A stretch of DNA of 64,000 nucleotides from Pelagibaculum spongiae (GTDB taxonomy: Bacteria > Pseudomonadota > Gammaproteobacteria > Enterobacterales > Pelagibaculaceae), in contig NZ_QDDL01000008.1 of the NCBI RefSeq assembly GCF_003097315.1, forward strand, positions 124,001 to 188,000, read 5' to 3'. Below the pieces are notes generated by a model. The model did no database searches and was not told the origin of the DNA. It saw only the letters and a list, made by a program, of their open reading frames with translations. Positions 36,359 through 46,346 of this stretch are shown one piece after another (within the stretch, counting starts at the first letter, position 1; each line of letters starts with the position of its first letter). A program made the translations under genes and the position numbers.

Positions 36359-37006
36359 TTATTGATAAGGTGTCGGGTAGGCATAAAAATAGCCATCTAA
36401 AATATTGTCTCCTCCTCCGCAAAGCTCGAGTATCTCTTTCATTTGTGGTTTGAAAAATCGATTAACTGTTCCCGACGTTGTGAATATTGAAAAGCAACGA
36501 TCATGCCAAGGATCGCAAATGATGGTATCTGCGCCAATGGTTGTAATGTCTGGGTTATTAAGGTCAATTTTTGTGTCGTTATTCATTGTCGACCCAATTA
36601 AAACAAATACATGCATGAAATCAGCTTCACAAAACTTTAACGTGAAATTATGCTGTTTTTTTGAAAGAAAATCGATGGCGATATAAGACATTTCGTTGCA
36701 TTGTCCAATGCCAGATTGTTTACTTAATGCTACTGATGATCTTAATTTTGATTCGGGTGTTGAGGTGTCGTGACGATCACGATTAGAAAGAAGTTTCTCT
36801 ACTACATGTGCTTTGATTGTAGGTATAGACATGTTGCAGTATGAATTAGGTTCATTAAAGGGATTGTTTGTTATATCAACTAATTTATTGAATCTCTGCA
36901 ATTTCTCTAGGTGGTCTGGTTTGTTTGGTGCGATAATTCCAAGGTTTTGGTTGATATAGGTGCATGCAGCCTCACCTAATAATAAATTAATATATAATTG
37001 GCTCAT
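36359..37006 (-). CDS. Cys-His-Asp protease-fold protein, effector-like
   Basis: A 215-aa protein with no named family, but with the ordered motifs of papain/transglutaminase-type enzymes found in many bacterial effectors. These are SGIGQCNEMSYIAIDF (Cys103 starting a helix), ADFMHVFVLIGS (His132) and DTIICDPWHDR (Asp165). The DPW after a hydrophobic strand is typical of secreted cysteine-protease and deamidase-like domains. There is no signal peptide, so export, if any, would need a dedicated system, and none is visible here. AT-rich. It differs from the C58-like pair in having a longer His-Asp spacing. Activity is inferred. Confidence 0.65.
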   Translation of the reverse strand: MSQLYINLLLGEAACTYINQNLGIIAPNKPDHLEKLQRFNKLVDITNNPFNEPNSYCNMSIPTIKAHVVEKLLSNRDRHDTSTPESKLRSSVALSKQSGIGQCNEMSYIAIDFLSKKQHNFTLKFCEADFMHVFVLIGSTMNNDTKIDLNNPDITTIGADTIICDPWHDRCFSIFTTSGTVNRFFKPQMKEILELCGGGDNILDGYFYAYPTPYQ

Positions 37007-37833
37007 TGTTGCAACCTCTAAATAAACACTGTTTGTCAGCTTCGACCAATGCTATTTATGCAATGCTATTAATAAGAAACTAATGCTAAATATGTCGTAT
37101 CTCATTATAAAAATCGTTATGTCAAGGTGATGAACTGCTTCTGCGCTAATGTGATCGATGTAGTATTTATATTTGTGGAATATGATAAATGCACTGTTTT
37201 ACAAGGTATCTAACCTTCTGTTGCATATAGGTCTGTTAAGCCTTCGGCGTAACCAGGCATTTTTGAAACGTATAGCCAGATGTCTGATTTCGCTACGTGA
37301 CCTACACGGAAATTGAGGAATGCCGAAAAATTTATGGAACATTCCTAGCCTAATCAAACCTACAATGTCTGGGACAATTTTAAATTTCTGGCCCCTTTGT
37401 ATTCTTTGCGCAGTTTATTGATTTATGAAGACTTGTCATTTATTTGTATGAAACATTTTTTTGTTGCTACTATTGAATTTTTATCATAAAACAGTGGCCA
37501 TCAACATGCTAATAAAAATTGTTTTTTCTCCTTAAGTTTTCCTCTGTGCCTTCTGTAATTCACGTATTAATAAAATGAATAGCAATCCAAGGTATGTGTT
37601 ATTACCTTGTAGTAAGACCAATGAAAAAGACTATTGATAATGAGTGGTGAATCGCAAAATTTAAATAGCGAGTTGATTTTGCTGTTATTAGTTGTACAGA
37701 AAGTATTGTGTGATAGGTTGTCTTTAAATGTTTATTGGTTTAATTTTTTATTTATAGTGGTAAATTTTTTTATGCTTTTGTGAGTGTGCTATTTTAAAAG
37801 GATTTAAATGTTTAAAAAATAGGTTATCATTTT
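37007..37833. other. Gene-poor AT-rich stretch with REP-like repeats
   Basis: About 830 bp without a credible gene. It holds the REP-like palindrome at 37228-37305, a following AGGAATG...CATTCCT stem (about 37316-37347) and the fragment ATCAAACCTAC. The rest is AT-rich with no recognised signal. Confidence 0.45.
37228..37305. repeat. REP-like palindrome, copy 2
   Basis: TAGGTCTGTTAAGCC..GGCG..CCAGGCATT through TCTGATTTCG to GACCTAC, homologous (inverted) to 11432-11515. Ends and internal GC-rich core are shared while the middle differs. Confidence 0.6.
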
Positions 37834-38214
37834 TTGAGTTTTCGCAAGAAAGCATTCTCAATATCAGAGAAAGAGTATCAAGATTATTATCAGCAAACCG
37901 GCGAGTGCAACCTATTAAAAGGTAGTGACTTGAACCAGCAATGCTTTGATAAAATTAATCAGCACTCTGTTGGGGAAGCGCTACTAGATGTTGGATGTGA
38001 TCGTGGTGAGCTGGCGCGTTCATTAGCTAGTCGTTTCCAGGTGACTGCAACAGATCTAGTGTTAAATCAGGAAGTCGTTGATAGAGGAGGTGCAGCGATT
38101 ACTTGGCAGCAGGGAAATATTGAAGCTTTACCATTCAAAGATCAGCAGTTTGATACGGTATTTTGTACCCATGTGCTAGAGCATGTGATTGATGTTCAAG
38201 CTACGCTTGTTTAA
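37834..38214 (+). pseudogene. Truncated SAM-dependent methyltransferase
   Basis: A 126-aa remnant of a Methyltransf_11-type enzyme. It keeps ALLDVGCDRGELA (motif I), an acidic strand-2 end (TATDLV), GNIEALPFKDQQFDTVFC and THVLEHVID, then stops. The normal C-terminal half (strands 5-7) is missing. The break coincides with the outer edge of the RAYT repeat at 38219, and no continuation is seen on the far side of the RAYT or intron remnant, so the 3' part was deleted. The start is a TTG with no clear ribosome binding site. Confidence 0.7.
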
Positions 38215-38218
38215 ATTC

Positions 38219-38235
38219 TGCCAGGCATAATTTAA
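38219..38235. repeat. RAYT-flanking REP arm, left
   Basis: TGCCAGGCATAATTTAA is the exact complement of 39463-39479 on the other side of the RAYT gene. Together they bracket the transposase in inverted orientation. Confidence 0.8.
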
Positions 38236-38264
38236 AATATTCAACAAACACCTGATAAATCTGC

Positions 38265-39353
38265 TTAATAACCCGGTGCGCCTCGCTGTACCCAAAATTG
38301 TCGAATCAGCTTGGCGTATTTTTGCAGAGCCTGAGTTTCCCCTGCTGCTTTGCCCCAGCGTTTTCGAGAGGATTTCATGCCCCGCATCCAGCGCTCTGGA
38401 TCTATATTTAGTCGAGTCATAATATCCGGAATATCATCGCCCATGCTTGCTTTGCCACTGACCAGCGTTCTTGCGGTCGCATCCAGTAGTTCCAGATAAG
38501 CAGTGAAGGAAAACGGAATATTTTCAATTTTCGGATCCTTACTTTTGAAAGGTTTTAATCTGGGAAGGGTGGCACGTGACTCTGCTTTTTTTGCCGTGTG
38601 GTACTTTGCTTGGTAGTTTTTGCTGCGTGATTTTCGTTGCTTGTCGATCCGCTGTTTAATCGAAGTGAATTCTGATGCTTCTGGAGTGTCAGCAATACCA
38701 GCGCGCAGCGGATTCAAATCGACATAAGCCATACAGCTGGCGATGGCTTTTTCATCTAGAAGAGCCTGGGCAGTGAAGCGACCTTGCCAGAAATGCCCTG
38801 TGCATTGATCTTCCTTGTTGGCTTGTCGTGCCAATGGCTCATTTAAAGCCCGCATAAACCAGCTTAAATCCACTAATCGCTCGCGGTACTCTTCAACAAA
38901 GGTTTCCAGAAAATCAATTTCATGTGGCGTTAATACTTCATGATCCAGATAACGCCGAACCAGTTCAGGGCCTTTAAACACTTTGCACCAGCGTCTGAGC
39001 ACTTCATCCCCTTGCCAGGATTTAGCCTTTTCCAGGTTAACGCAGACTACCAGATGGTAGTGGTTACTCATCACACAATAGCTAGCGATTTCCACCGAAA
39101 ACGCCTGTGCCAGCAATGCCAGTCGGTCCACAATCCATTGTCGGCGATGCTCAAAAGACTCACCGGTCAAGGGATCCTCACCACATAAAAACGCTTTGCG
39201 ACAGCATCTGGAAATACAGTGGAACCAGTGGCAGTACTCCGGATTCATCGCAACACGTCGTGGGCCCACTTTATTAATTTCTATTTTTTCACCATAGCGG
39301 CGTGAAAAATCAGCTTTTGCAGAGTCAGAGGAAGATTGATCAGAAGATTTCAT
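38265..39353 (-). CDS. REP-associated tyrosine transposase (RAYT, Y1 family)
   Basis: A 362-aa HUH-type Y1 transposase related to IS200/IS605 TnpA. Motifs are WFHCISRCC near residue 43, SYCVMSNHYHLVV (HUH as H-Y-H near residue 98, preceded by the conserved VMSNHYH), FWQGRFTAQALLDE, and MAYVDLNPLRAGI near residue 210, which is diagnostic of the COG1943/RAYT group. A long basic C-terminal extension with RWMRGMK follows. RAYTs are single-copy, domesticated-looking enzymes thought to mobilise REP palindromes. Matching repeats bracket the gene here. Confidence 0.9.
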   Translation of the reverse strand: MKSSDQSSSDSAKADFSRRYGEKIEINKVGPRRVAMNPEYCHWFHCISRCCRKAFLCGEDPLTGESFEHRRQWIVDRLALLAQAFSVEIASYCVMSNHYHLVVCVNLEKAKSWQGDEVLRRWCKVFKGPELVRRYLDHEVLTPHEIDFLETFVEEYRERLVDLSWFMRALNEPLARQANKEDQCTGHFWQGRFTAQALLDEKAIASCMAYVDLNPLRAGIADTPEASEFTSIKQRIDKQRKSRSKNYQAKYHTAKKAESRATLPRLKPFKSKDPKIENIPFSFTAYLELLDATARTLVSGKASMGDDIPDIMTRLNIDPERWMRGMKSSRKRWGKAAGETQALQKYAKLIRQFWVQRGAPGY

Positions 39354-39430
39354 AGCACAACCACCTACGCTATTGGATCGAAAAACTATAAAGACTTTAG
39401 ATGGTTGTTTGAAATGAAAAGAATTGATGG

Positions 39431-39550
39431 GGTGGGTAAGACATAACTTAAATTATGCCAACTTAAATTATGCCTGGCATTTATTTGTATTCCGGGTGGG
39501 TAAGGCATAACTTAAATTATGCTTGGCATTTATTTGTATTCGCATGTATT
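39431..39550. repeat. Tandem REP copies upstream of the RAYT gene
   Basis: Two direct copies of a unit GGGTGGGTAAG(A/G)CATAACTTAAATTATGC..TGGCATTTATTTGTATTC (first from ~39431, second from ~39494). Each contains the palindrome CATAA-CTTAAA-TTATG. A further TATTTGTATT partial repeat follows to about 39576. 39463-39479 is the inverse of 38219-38235. Confidence 0.8.
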
Positions 39551-39585
39551 TGTATTCCTGGCATGTATTTGTATTGTCCATGTAT

Positions 39586-39861
39586 TGTCTTAAGCCACGT
39601 ACCAAAGTAAGAAGTCTGCTGAAACTGGGTGTTCCAATTCTCTCGGCGGTAGGTTGTGGCATCAGCAGCAAAGGGCCTTGTCGCAGCTCGAAAACACCGG
39701 GCATTCAGCAAGGTTTAACCAATGCATATTTAGAGGCTGAAGGCTTATTCTCGTTAAGGGAAAGATGGATCACGCTTCACTATCCCAAGTGAAACGCCCT
39801 GTGCGGACCCGCATGCAGGGTGTTGTGGGGGCTGAGGGTTAGAGACCCTCGGCTACCCGAT
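39586..39861 (+). mobile_element. Group II intron remnant: reverse-transcriptase C-terminus and 3' end
   Basis: The plus-strand frame to 39792 reads KPRTKVRSLLKLGVP, then CRSSKTPGIQQGLTNAYL and ERWITLHYPK. This is the C-terminal thumb/maturase/tail pattern of intron-encoded reverse transcriptases. It is followed directly by a 34-nt domain V and domain VI. Everything 5' of this (ribozyme domains I-III and the RT catalytic core) is absent, replaced by the RAYT repeats. It cannot splice or move by itself. Confidence 0.8.
39793..39861 (+). ncRNA. Group II intron domains V and VI
   Basis: Domain V (39793-39826) folds as a 34-nt hairpin around GCCCTGTGCGG / CCGCATGCAGGG with the conserved flanking bases. 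Domain VI (about 39830-39855) is a GC-rich stem (GCTGAGGGT / ACCCTCGGC) followed by the typical intron 3' end CTACCCGAT. Confidence 0.75.
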
Positions 39862-39872
39862 TAGCCGTCATA

Positions 39873-40406
39873 TTATTGCCATAACTTATTGGCTTCTTCA
39901 GATAGCTCTCTGTCACTGACAGAGATTCCAAATGTTTCGATAGGTGAACTCTCCTTTCTGGAACAATAAACATCCATCTTTATTTTTTTGCCTGAAGAAA
40001 GATATCCATCAAAAATTGGAATTACTTTGTCGCCAACATTAATTTCACTGGTTTTTTTTAAGTGTTTATATTTTTTGTCTAGTTGGGAAAGCATCCTTTT
40101 GAAGAGATCATTGCATTCACCCCCTTCAGTCATTTCTATCTCTGCGGAGATAGAATAAACGCGCTTAGATTTTTCGATGATTTGAACATTGATGCTTTCG
40201 AAAACGTCGAGTTCATAACTTTGAGGAACTGGCAAAGTTATTAGTCTCGTAGGGTACGAGTTTGCTGTGTTTGGAATATAGTCTTTGGAAAGTGGTTTTC
40301 CAATGCTGACCCCGAATACATAAGCAATGTTCGCTTCTAAAGCTGATACATGGATAGGTAATGTACACAGCAGAATGATTTTAAGTAAGTTGTTCATATG
40401 GACCAT
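39873..40406 (-). CDS. Hypothetical secreted protein
   Basis: A 177-aa protein with a signal peptide (MVHMNNLLKIILLCTLPIHVSA; the second ATG, MNNLL, would also do). The mature part is mixed alpha/beta with two Cys residues (GGECND and DVYCSRK) that could pair. No family recognised. AT-rich. It sits against the intron remnant with its stop ~10 bp from the intron end. Periplasmic location inferred. Confidence 0.6.
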   Translation of the reverse strand: MVHMNNLLKIILLCTLPIHVSALEANIAYVFGVSIGKPLSKDYIPNTANSYPTRLITLPVPQSYELDVFESINVQIIEKSKRVYSISAEIEMTEGGECNDLFKRMLSQLDKKYKHLKKTSEINVGDKVIPIFDGYLSSGKKIKMDVYCSRKESSPIETFGISVSDRELSEEANKLWQ

Positions 40407-40928
40407 GGTATACGGCTAACAGCGACCTATAAGGAGTTTTTTCCTCATAGTTTTCTATAAAATATGAAAGGTAGATTCAGCTTGCCTGTTAGCTAACCCG
40501 CTTGGCACAATGCCAGGATCCCGCTTTCAATGATTGAAGCCGAGCCTAAATGGCGATTCCGTATATGTCAATTGATTGACTAATCAGCAAAAATCTTTAT
40601 AAGCCACCCTAAATGCACAGTATTTGTATCCAGTTGATTTATAGGGGATGAATTTAGCTTGCTAAATGACATATATGGATTTGGTAGTTGCTATTCCAGC
40701 TGCTTGAGAGTTCTTATGGGGCAGCTTCTGCTGCGATGGCCACAAAAAACGCCCCATTAACTATTCGTCGATGGAGCGTTATGTAAAAGATATTTCGGTT
40801 CCAGAGCGGCATGGCATTTGAGGTTACGCGCCGATCGTTGCAGTTCGCTCCGCTCAGTGCAACCTACGGAGATCAATTGTTAGCTCGCGTAGATTGCCAT
40901 GGTTTAATTCGCAAAACCCGTACTCTGG
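40407..40928. other. Intergenic region between a secreted protein gene and metH
   Basis: No gene found. It holds the metH terminator (40743-40780) and, at 40822-40865, a REP-like palindromic stretch with GTTGCA...TGCAAC arms around GTTCGCTCCGCTC. The remainder is unremarkable. Confidence 0.4.
40743..40780 (-). terminator. Terminator downstream of metH
   Basis: Read on the minus strand, AACGCTCCAT pairs with ATGGGGCGTT and a TTTTTTG run follows. It lies ~150 bp past the metH stop. Confidence 0.7.
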
Positions 40929-43900
40929 TTACGCCAACACTGGCCTTAACCATTTTTCCATTTCTTCCAGCGGCATGCTTTTTCGCTTGGCAATCGATTT
41001 CAGCTGATCTTGTTCAATTTTGCCGATACCGAAGTATTTTGATTCCGGGTGACCAAAATACCAACCAGAAACCGCCGATGCAGGCCACATTGCCATGCTC
41101 TCGGTGAGGATCAGGCCGATATTCTTTTCTGGTTCCAGCAGGCGCCACAGGGTGGCTTTTTCGGTGTGGTCCGGGCAGGCCGGATAACCGGGGGCCGGGC
41201 GAATACCGCGATACTGTTCTTTGAGAATTTCGTCTTTCGATAATTGTTCGTCACTGGCATAGCCCCAAAGTTCGGTACGCACTTTGCGGTGTAAACATTC
41301 GGCTAAGGCTTCTGCTAATCGGTCAGCTAATACCTTAAGCATGATTGAACTGTAGTCATCATGCTCGGCTTCAAAAGCCTTAACACGTTCTTGCAGGCCA
41401 ATGCCCGAAGTGACTGCAAAGCCACCAATGTAATCGGTAATGCCGGTAGAAGTTGGAGCAACGAAGTCAGATAAGCATTGGTGTGGCTTGCCCGCAGGTT
41501 TTTCTGACTGCTGACGTAAGTGGTGCAATAGCTCGAGCTTTTCGCCCTTGTTATTATTGCTCTCACCTTTACCATCGAATAACTGAATGTCATCATGATT
41601 GACGGTGTTGGCAGGCCAGAAACCTAACACCGCTTTAGCGGTTAACCATTTTTCGCTAACAATTTTTTTCAGCATGGCTTGTGCATCGGCATAAAGACTT
41701 TTTGCTTCTTCACCCACCACTTCATCTTCGAGAATTTTCGGGAATTTTCCGTGCAGATCCCAACCATGGAAGAAGAAGGTCCAATCGATTTTCTCGATTA
41801 ATTCTTCCAGTGGATAACTTTCGATAATCTTAATGCCGGTAAACGACGGTTTATGCGGTGTGTAGTCCTTCCAATCTAACTTCAGTTTGTTATCGACCGC
41901 CTGCTGGTAAGGAATTAAATTTCTTACCCGGCGACGGCGACTGAAGGCTTCACGTACTTTTTCATAATCGTCTTTTAATTCACGAACGAAATTAATTTTT
42001 AATTCTTGTGAGATTAAACTTTGTGCCACACCGACTGAGCGCGATGCATCTTTTACATACACCACAGGCTCTTCACGGGCTGGGGCGATTTTCACTGCGG
42101 TATGGGCTTTAGATGTGGTCGCACCGCCGATAAATAATGGAATGTCCATATTACGGCGTTTCATTTCTGTTGCCACGTTAACCATTTCATCGAGTGATGG
42201 AGTGATTAAACCAGACAAACCAATTAAGTCGGCATTTTCTTTTTGTGCGGTATCAAGAATTTTTTCAGCCGGTACCATTACGCCTAAATCGATCACTTCA
42301 AAGTTATTACACTGCAGCACTACGCCAACAATGTTCTTACCTATATCGTGAACATCGCCCTTTACAGTAGCCATAATAATCTTACCGGCAGATTTGGCTT
42401 GGTTATCTGCGCCTTGTTCCATGTAAGGTAATAAATGCGCCACCGCTTTTTTCATTACTCGGGCTGATTTAACCACTTGTGGTAAAAACATTTTACCATC
42501 GCCGAATAAATCACCGACGACATCCATGCCAGACATTAACGGACCTTCGATAACGTGCAGTGGTTTTTCTGCTGCCAGCCGTGCTTCTTCAGTATCTTCA
42601 ATTACAAATGCATCGATACCTTTTACCAGTGAATGCTCCAATCGTTTATTGACCGGAAATTCACGCCATGCCAAGTCTTTGGTGTCAGCAATGGCTTTAC
42701 CATCACCGACATATTTAGGTGCTAGATCCAGCATGCGTTCGGTGCCGTCTTCACGGCGGTTGAGCACGATATCTTCGACCGCTTCACGCAATTCATCAGA
42801 CAGATCACTGTAAATGGCTAGCTGACCGGCATTTACTATGCCCATGGTCAAGCCGTTTTTAATTGCGTAATACAAAAAGACCGAGTGAATCGCTTCTCGT
42901 ACCGGATTGTTACCACGGAACGAGAAAGACACATTGGAAACACCGCCAGAAATTAATGCGTGGGGCAGGTTTTCTTTAATATCTTTACAGGCTTCAATAA
43001 AATCGACCGCGTAGTTATTGTGCTCTTCAATACCGGTAGCAATGGCAAAAATATTCGGGTCAAAAATAATGTCTTGCGGCGGAAAACCGACTTCTTTGGT
43101 GAGAAGGTCATAAGCGCGTTTACAGATTTCAAACTTGCGCTCACGGGTATCTGCCTGACCCACTGTATCGAAAGCCATCACAATAACCGCCGCACCATAG
43201 CGACGAATTAAGCGGGCTTGTTCGAGGAAAATATCCTCGCCTTCTTTCATTGAAATTGAGTTAACAACGCCTTTGCCCTGAATACATTTCAGACCAGCTT
43301 CCAAAATATCCCATTTGGACGAGTCGATCATAATTGGCACCCGAGAGATATCCGGTTCAGCAGCGATTAGATTCAAAAAGGTCACCATGGCCTCTTGTGA
43401 ATCGAGCATGCCTTCATCCATGTTGATATCGATGATTTGAGCGCCGTTTTCTACCTGCTGGCGGGCAATATCTAACGCGGTATCGTAATCGCCTTCTTTA
43501 ATCAGTCTTTTGAATTTGGCTGAACCGGTAATGTTGGTTCGCTCACCAACATTCACAAACAATGAATTTTCATCGATTGTGCAAGGTTCTAAACCCGCCA
43601 AGCGACAAGCGACCGGCACCTTAGGGATTTTTCGAGTGGGTAAATCAACCACTGCTTGCTGCATTGCGTGAATATGTTCTGGCGTAGTACCGCAACAGCC
43701 ACCGAGAATATTCAACCAGCCATTTTCAGCAAATTCACGCACGACCGTAGCCATCATGGCGGGTGTTTCGTCGTATTCACCGAAGGCATTGGGCAGGCCA
43801 GCATTTGGGTGAACCGAGATTGGGAATTCACAAATGCGCGATAATTCTTGTACATAAGGGCGCAATTCTTTTGGGCCTAATGCACAGTTCAGGCCGATAG

Positions 43901-44654
43901 AAATAGGCTCGATATGATTAATTGAATTATAAAAAGCTTCGGTAGTTTGCCCGGTTAGGGTTCGACCTGAAGCATCGGTAATAGTACCGGAGATCATCAC
44001 CGGCAATTTATAACCGAGCTGATCAAATACACCGCTCACTGCGAACAAACAGGCTTTGGCATTCAAGGTGTCGAATACGGTTTCGACCAGAATTAAATCA
44101 ACGCCACCTTCGACAAGTGCCAATGTTGCTTCGGTATAACTCTCGACCAGTTGATCCCAGCTGACGTTACGATAGCCAGGGTTGTTTACATCCGGGGAGA
44201 TAGAAGCGGTACGGTTGGTTGGGCCAAGCACACCGGCAACATAGCGCGGCAGACCGGTTTCTTTTTCAACAATATCGGCTGCAGCGCGAGCCAATTTGGC
44301 CGCTTCAATATTTAAATCTTTCACCAGCAATTGCATGTCGTAATCGGCCATGGCAATTGAGGTGGAATTGAAGGTGTTGGTTTCCAGAATATCGGCACCC
44401 GCGCGCAGATAATCTTCATGGATTTTCTGGATGATTTGCGGCTGGGTTAGCGTCAGCAGGTCATTGTTACCTTTGACATCAGATGGCCAGTCGGCAAAGC
44501 GTTCGCCGCGATAATCCGCTTCCTGCAGTTTATAGCCCTGAATCATCGTTCCCATACCGCCATCCAGCATCATGATCCGGCTGTCCAGCTGGGATTTGAA
44601 GGCTGAAATTCGTTGTTGGCGGGCGTTCTGGTCAGACATCTTGGCTATTCTCAT
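40929..44654 (-). CDS. metH: Cobalamin-dependent methionine synthase
   Basis: Transfers the methyl group of 5-methyltetrahydrofolate to homocysteine through B12. It is 1241 aa (E. coli 1227), all four modules present in order. The homocysteine domain has [10 protein letters not shown] near the start and the zinc cysteines in GLNCALG and GGCCGTTP. The folate domain (from about 355) has [14 protein letters not shown]. The B12 domain (about 650-900) has the [11 protein letters not shown] motif with the cobalt-ligating His. The activation domain at the C-terminus has [15 protein letters not shown] for SAM binding. The start may be 44654 or the ATG five codons on at 44639 (MSDQN); neither has a strong ribosome binding site. 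No cobalamin riboswitch was recognised upstream. Confidence 0.97.
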   Translation of the reverse strand: MRIAKMSDQNARQQRISAFKSQLDSRIMMLDGGMGTMIQGYKLQEADYRGERFADWPSDVKGNNDLLTLTQPQIIQKIHEDYLRAGADILETNTFNSTSIAMADYDMQLLVKDLNIEAAKLARAAADIVEKETGLPRYVAGVLGPTNRTASISPDVNNPGYRNVSWDQLVESYTEATLALVEGGVDLILVETVFDTLNAKACLFAVSGVFDQLGYKLPVMISGTITDASGRTLTGQTTEAFYNSINHIEPISIGLNCALGPKELRPYVQELSRICEFPISVHPNAGLPNAFGEYDETPAMMATVVREFAENGWLNILGGCCGTTPEHIHAMQQAVVDLPTRKIPKVPVACRLAGLEPCTIDENSLFVNVGERTNITGSAKFKRLIKEGDYDTALDIARQQVENGAQIIDINMDEGMLDSQEAMVTFLNLIAAEPDISRVPIMIDSSKWDILEAGLKCIQGKGVVNSISMKEGEDIFLEQARLIRRYGAAVIVMAFDTVGQADTRERKFEICKRAYDLLTKEVGFPPQDIIFDPNIFAIATGIEEHNNYAVDFIEACKDIKENLPHALISGGVSNVSFSFRGNNPVREAIHSVFLYYAIKNGLTMGIVNAGQLAIYSDLSDELREAVEDIVLNRREDGTERMLDLAPKYVGDGKAIADTKDLAWREFPVNKRLEHSLVKGIDAFVIEDTEEARLAAEKPLHVIEGPLMSGMDVVGDLFGDGKMFLPQVVKSARVMKKAVAHLLPYMEQGADNQAKSAGKIIMATVKGDVHDIGKNIVGVVLQCNNFEVIDLGVMVPAEKILDTAQKENADLIGLSGLITPSLDEMVNVATEMKRRNMDIPLFIGGATTSKAHTAVKIAPAREEPVVYVKDASRSVGVAQSLISQELKINFVRELKDDYEKVREAFSRRRRVRNLIPYQQAVDNKLKLDWKDYTPHKPSFTGIKIIESYPLEELIEKIDWTFFFHGWDLHGKFPKILEDEVVGEEAKSLYADAQAMLKKIVSEKWLTAKAVLGFWPANTVNHDDIQLFDGKGESNNNKGEKLELLHHLRQQSEKPAGKPHQCLSDFVAPTSTGITDYIGGFAVTSGIGLQERVKAFEAEHDDYSSIMLKVLADRLAEALAECLHRKVRTELWGYASDEQLSKDEILKEQYRGIRPAPGYPACPDHTEKATLWRLLEPEKNIGLILTESMAMWPASAVSGWYFGHPESKYFGIGKIEQDQLKSIAKRKSMPLEEMEKWLRPVLA

Positions 44655-44996
44655 TACTACAGTGAAGATGGCTAATAGTAACCGGTTTTATATAAGTAAC
44701 AAGATCTAAAAAACAGATTTATCCAAACAAATTGGAATATCAACTTTCTTCGTTATTATAAGAAGTGCTAAGGCTTACGGCGGATTCGCTACCAGAAGTT
44801 GTTCATCAGATGGCTTTCTAATTTGATGTTGTGTCAGGTTTTAATCGGCTGGTTGGTATCTGCTACTTTGAAAAAATACGGTGGGCATATAAAACGGCTT
44901 GAGTATATGCCTGACCGTATTGTTTGCTGGCTGTTGCTGGTTTAGTGAAATAGTTTGTAGCGCTGATGTACTAACCGGCATATTTAAAGAGAATAT
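44655..44996. other. Spacer between metH and the HTH-array gene
   Basis: It holds the terminator of the HTH-array gene (44875-44921) and presumably the metH promoter on the minus strand. A short GC-richer piece at ~44769 (TAAGGCTTACGGCGG) resembles the arms of the 9714-9837 repeat. Nothing else was seen. Confidence 0.4.
44875..44921 (-). terminator. Terminator of the HTH-array gene
   Basis: A long stem: AATACGG..GGGCATA (44875-44889) opposes TATGCC..CCGTATT (44906-44921). On the minus strand it is followed by a T-run. It lies ~75 bp past the stop. Confidence 0.75.
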
Positions 44997-46346
44997 CTAC
45001 CGGTAGCTATCCATACCAGAAATTACATTCTTAATTTTCAGTTCAACCCGTTTTTTAGCTACCGAGCTAGGGTGGACTTTCATAATATAAGCGAGCTCAG
45101 CATCTGGCATGGTGCCAATCATTGCCAAGTGCTTCTTGCTCCATTTAACTTTTTTAACCGGTTTGAACGGCGCAATATTCAGGCTGTTTCTTTTATTTCT
45201 AACCGCTGTTGCACTGATGCCAACTTTAATTCCCACTTCTTCATCCGAAGCAGTACCGAGTAATTTAAGTTCTTTTTTGAACCACTTTCTTGGGCCTCGA
45301 TACTCTTTAATACCTAGTGATTCTCGCTTGGCAATAATCTCGCCAATCGCGCCTTTCCACATTTGTGCCAGCATTGCATCTTGGGTTCTGCCGAGTTGAC
45401 CAAGCTTTAAATCATCCCATTCAATAGGCTGGGATAACTGCTTCACCGGGATATTGAGTTGTCGCCTTTTATAAGTCACTTGTTGGCGAGTAACGCCAAG
45501 TTTCAACGCCAGTTCTTTATCGGGTATTTTTCCAATACGAGCTAGATCTCGTTTATTCCATTTAAATTGATTGGGGCCTAATTCACGAGGTGCAATTGGA
45601 ATGCCGCGATATTCGCGATTAATTCTTACTGCAAATCGGGTGGTATCGAATTTTGCCGCTATTGCAACATCGTTCATGATGCCAAGTTGCACCAATGCCT
45701 TGGGTGACAAATCGGGTAGTTTGGGCATATGACCGGTTTCAAAAGAACGAATGCGTAAAATGACTCGTTTAAGATATGCAGTACGTGGGCTGATTTCGTA
45801 ATAGTCGGCAAAGTCCACATCGGGTACTTCACCTAAAAATTCCAACATATCATCGGTCCACTCGATGCGATCACAGCGAATATATGGCTCGATACCCATC
45901 TGGTTTCTGCGGTAGGTGACTCTTAACGGATTAATGCCAAGTCTCTTACCAATCACTGTGTCGTAATCGGTACCCAGTAACGCATCTTTTCTATCATTCC
46001 ATTCATGCTTAATCGGGTGATAACCGGCTTCAGGCATAGGTAGTGGTTCAACCGGAGCAATCCCAAGACGTTTTCTTTGTTCCCATACCATGCTCTTGGT
46101 AATTCGAAGCTTGGCGGCCAATGCTTTGTCTGTCATGGTTCCGAGCAGCTTGTTGCTCTTGTCGCGCCACTCGAATTGTTTTCTAACAATATGCTGGTTA
46201 ACCGTTGGAATCTTTCTTTCTTCTCGTAGCTCTTTTACTTGTACCGGACGGACTTGATGTTTGGCCGCGACCTTGAAATCACTCATGCTGCCTAGGTCGT
46301 CAAGTAGTGCTTTAGAGGGTTTAAAGCCTTCCATAAAAGATTTCAT
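44997..46346 (-). CDS. Protein made of ~9 tandem HTH-like modules
   Basis: About 449 aa, almost entirely repeats of ~45-55 residues with the pattern W-x(5)-L-x-x-(L/I)G-x3-D-x3-A-x-(K/R)-(L/F)-x5-V-x3-R-x3-(L/R)-x-I. Examples are KLLGTMTDKALAAKLRITKS, RIGKIPDKELALKLGVTRQQ and LLGTASDEEVGIKVGISATA. Each predicts three helices with an HTH-like turn (A..LGI...V..KR). One recognised start is ATG 46346 (MKSFMEGFKPSKALL), which begins the first module; a longer frame from 46427 adds a hydrophobic leader with no homology. No catalytic domain, signal or membrane segment. A repeating DNA- or RNA-binding rod is inferred. Monocistronic, with its own terminator. Confidence 0.7.
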   Translation of the reverse strand: MKSFMEGFKPSKALLDDLGSMSDFKVAAKHQVRPVQVKELREERKIPTVNQHIVRKQFEWRDKSNKLLGTMTDKALAAKLRITKSMVWEQRKRLGIAPVEPLPMPEAGYHPIKHEWNDRKDALLGTDYDTVIGKRLGINPLRVTYRRNQMGIEPYIRCDRIEWTDDMLEFLGEVPDVDFADYYEISPRTAYLKRVILRIRSFETGHMPKLPDLSPKALVQLGIMNDVAIAAKFDTTRFAVRINREYRGIPIAPRELGPNQFKWNKRDLARIGKIPDKELALKLGVTRQQVTYKRRQLNIPVKQLSQPIEWDDLKLGQLGRTQDAMLAQMWKGAIGEIIAKRESLGIKEYRGPRKWFKKELKLLGTASDEEVGIKVGISATAVRNKRNSLNIAPFKPVKKVKWSKKHLAMIGTMPDAELAYIMKVHPSSVAKKRVELKIKNVISGMDSYR

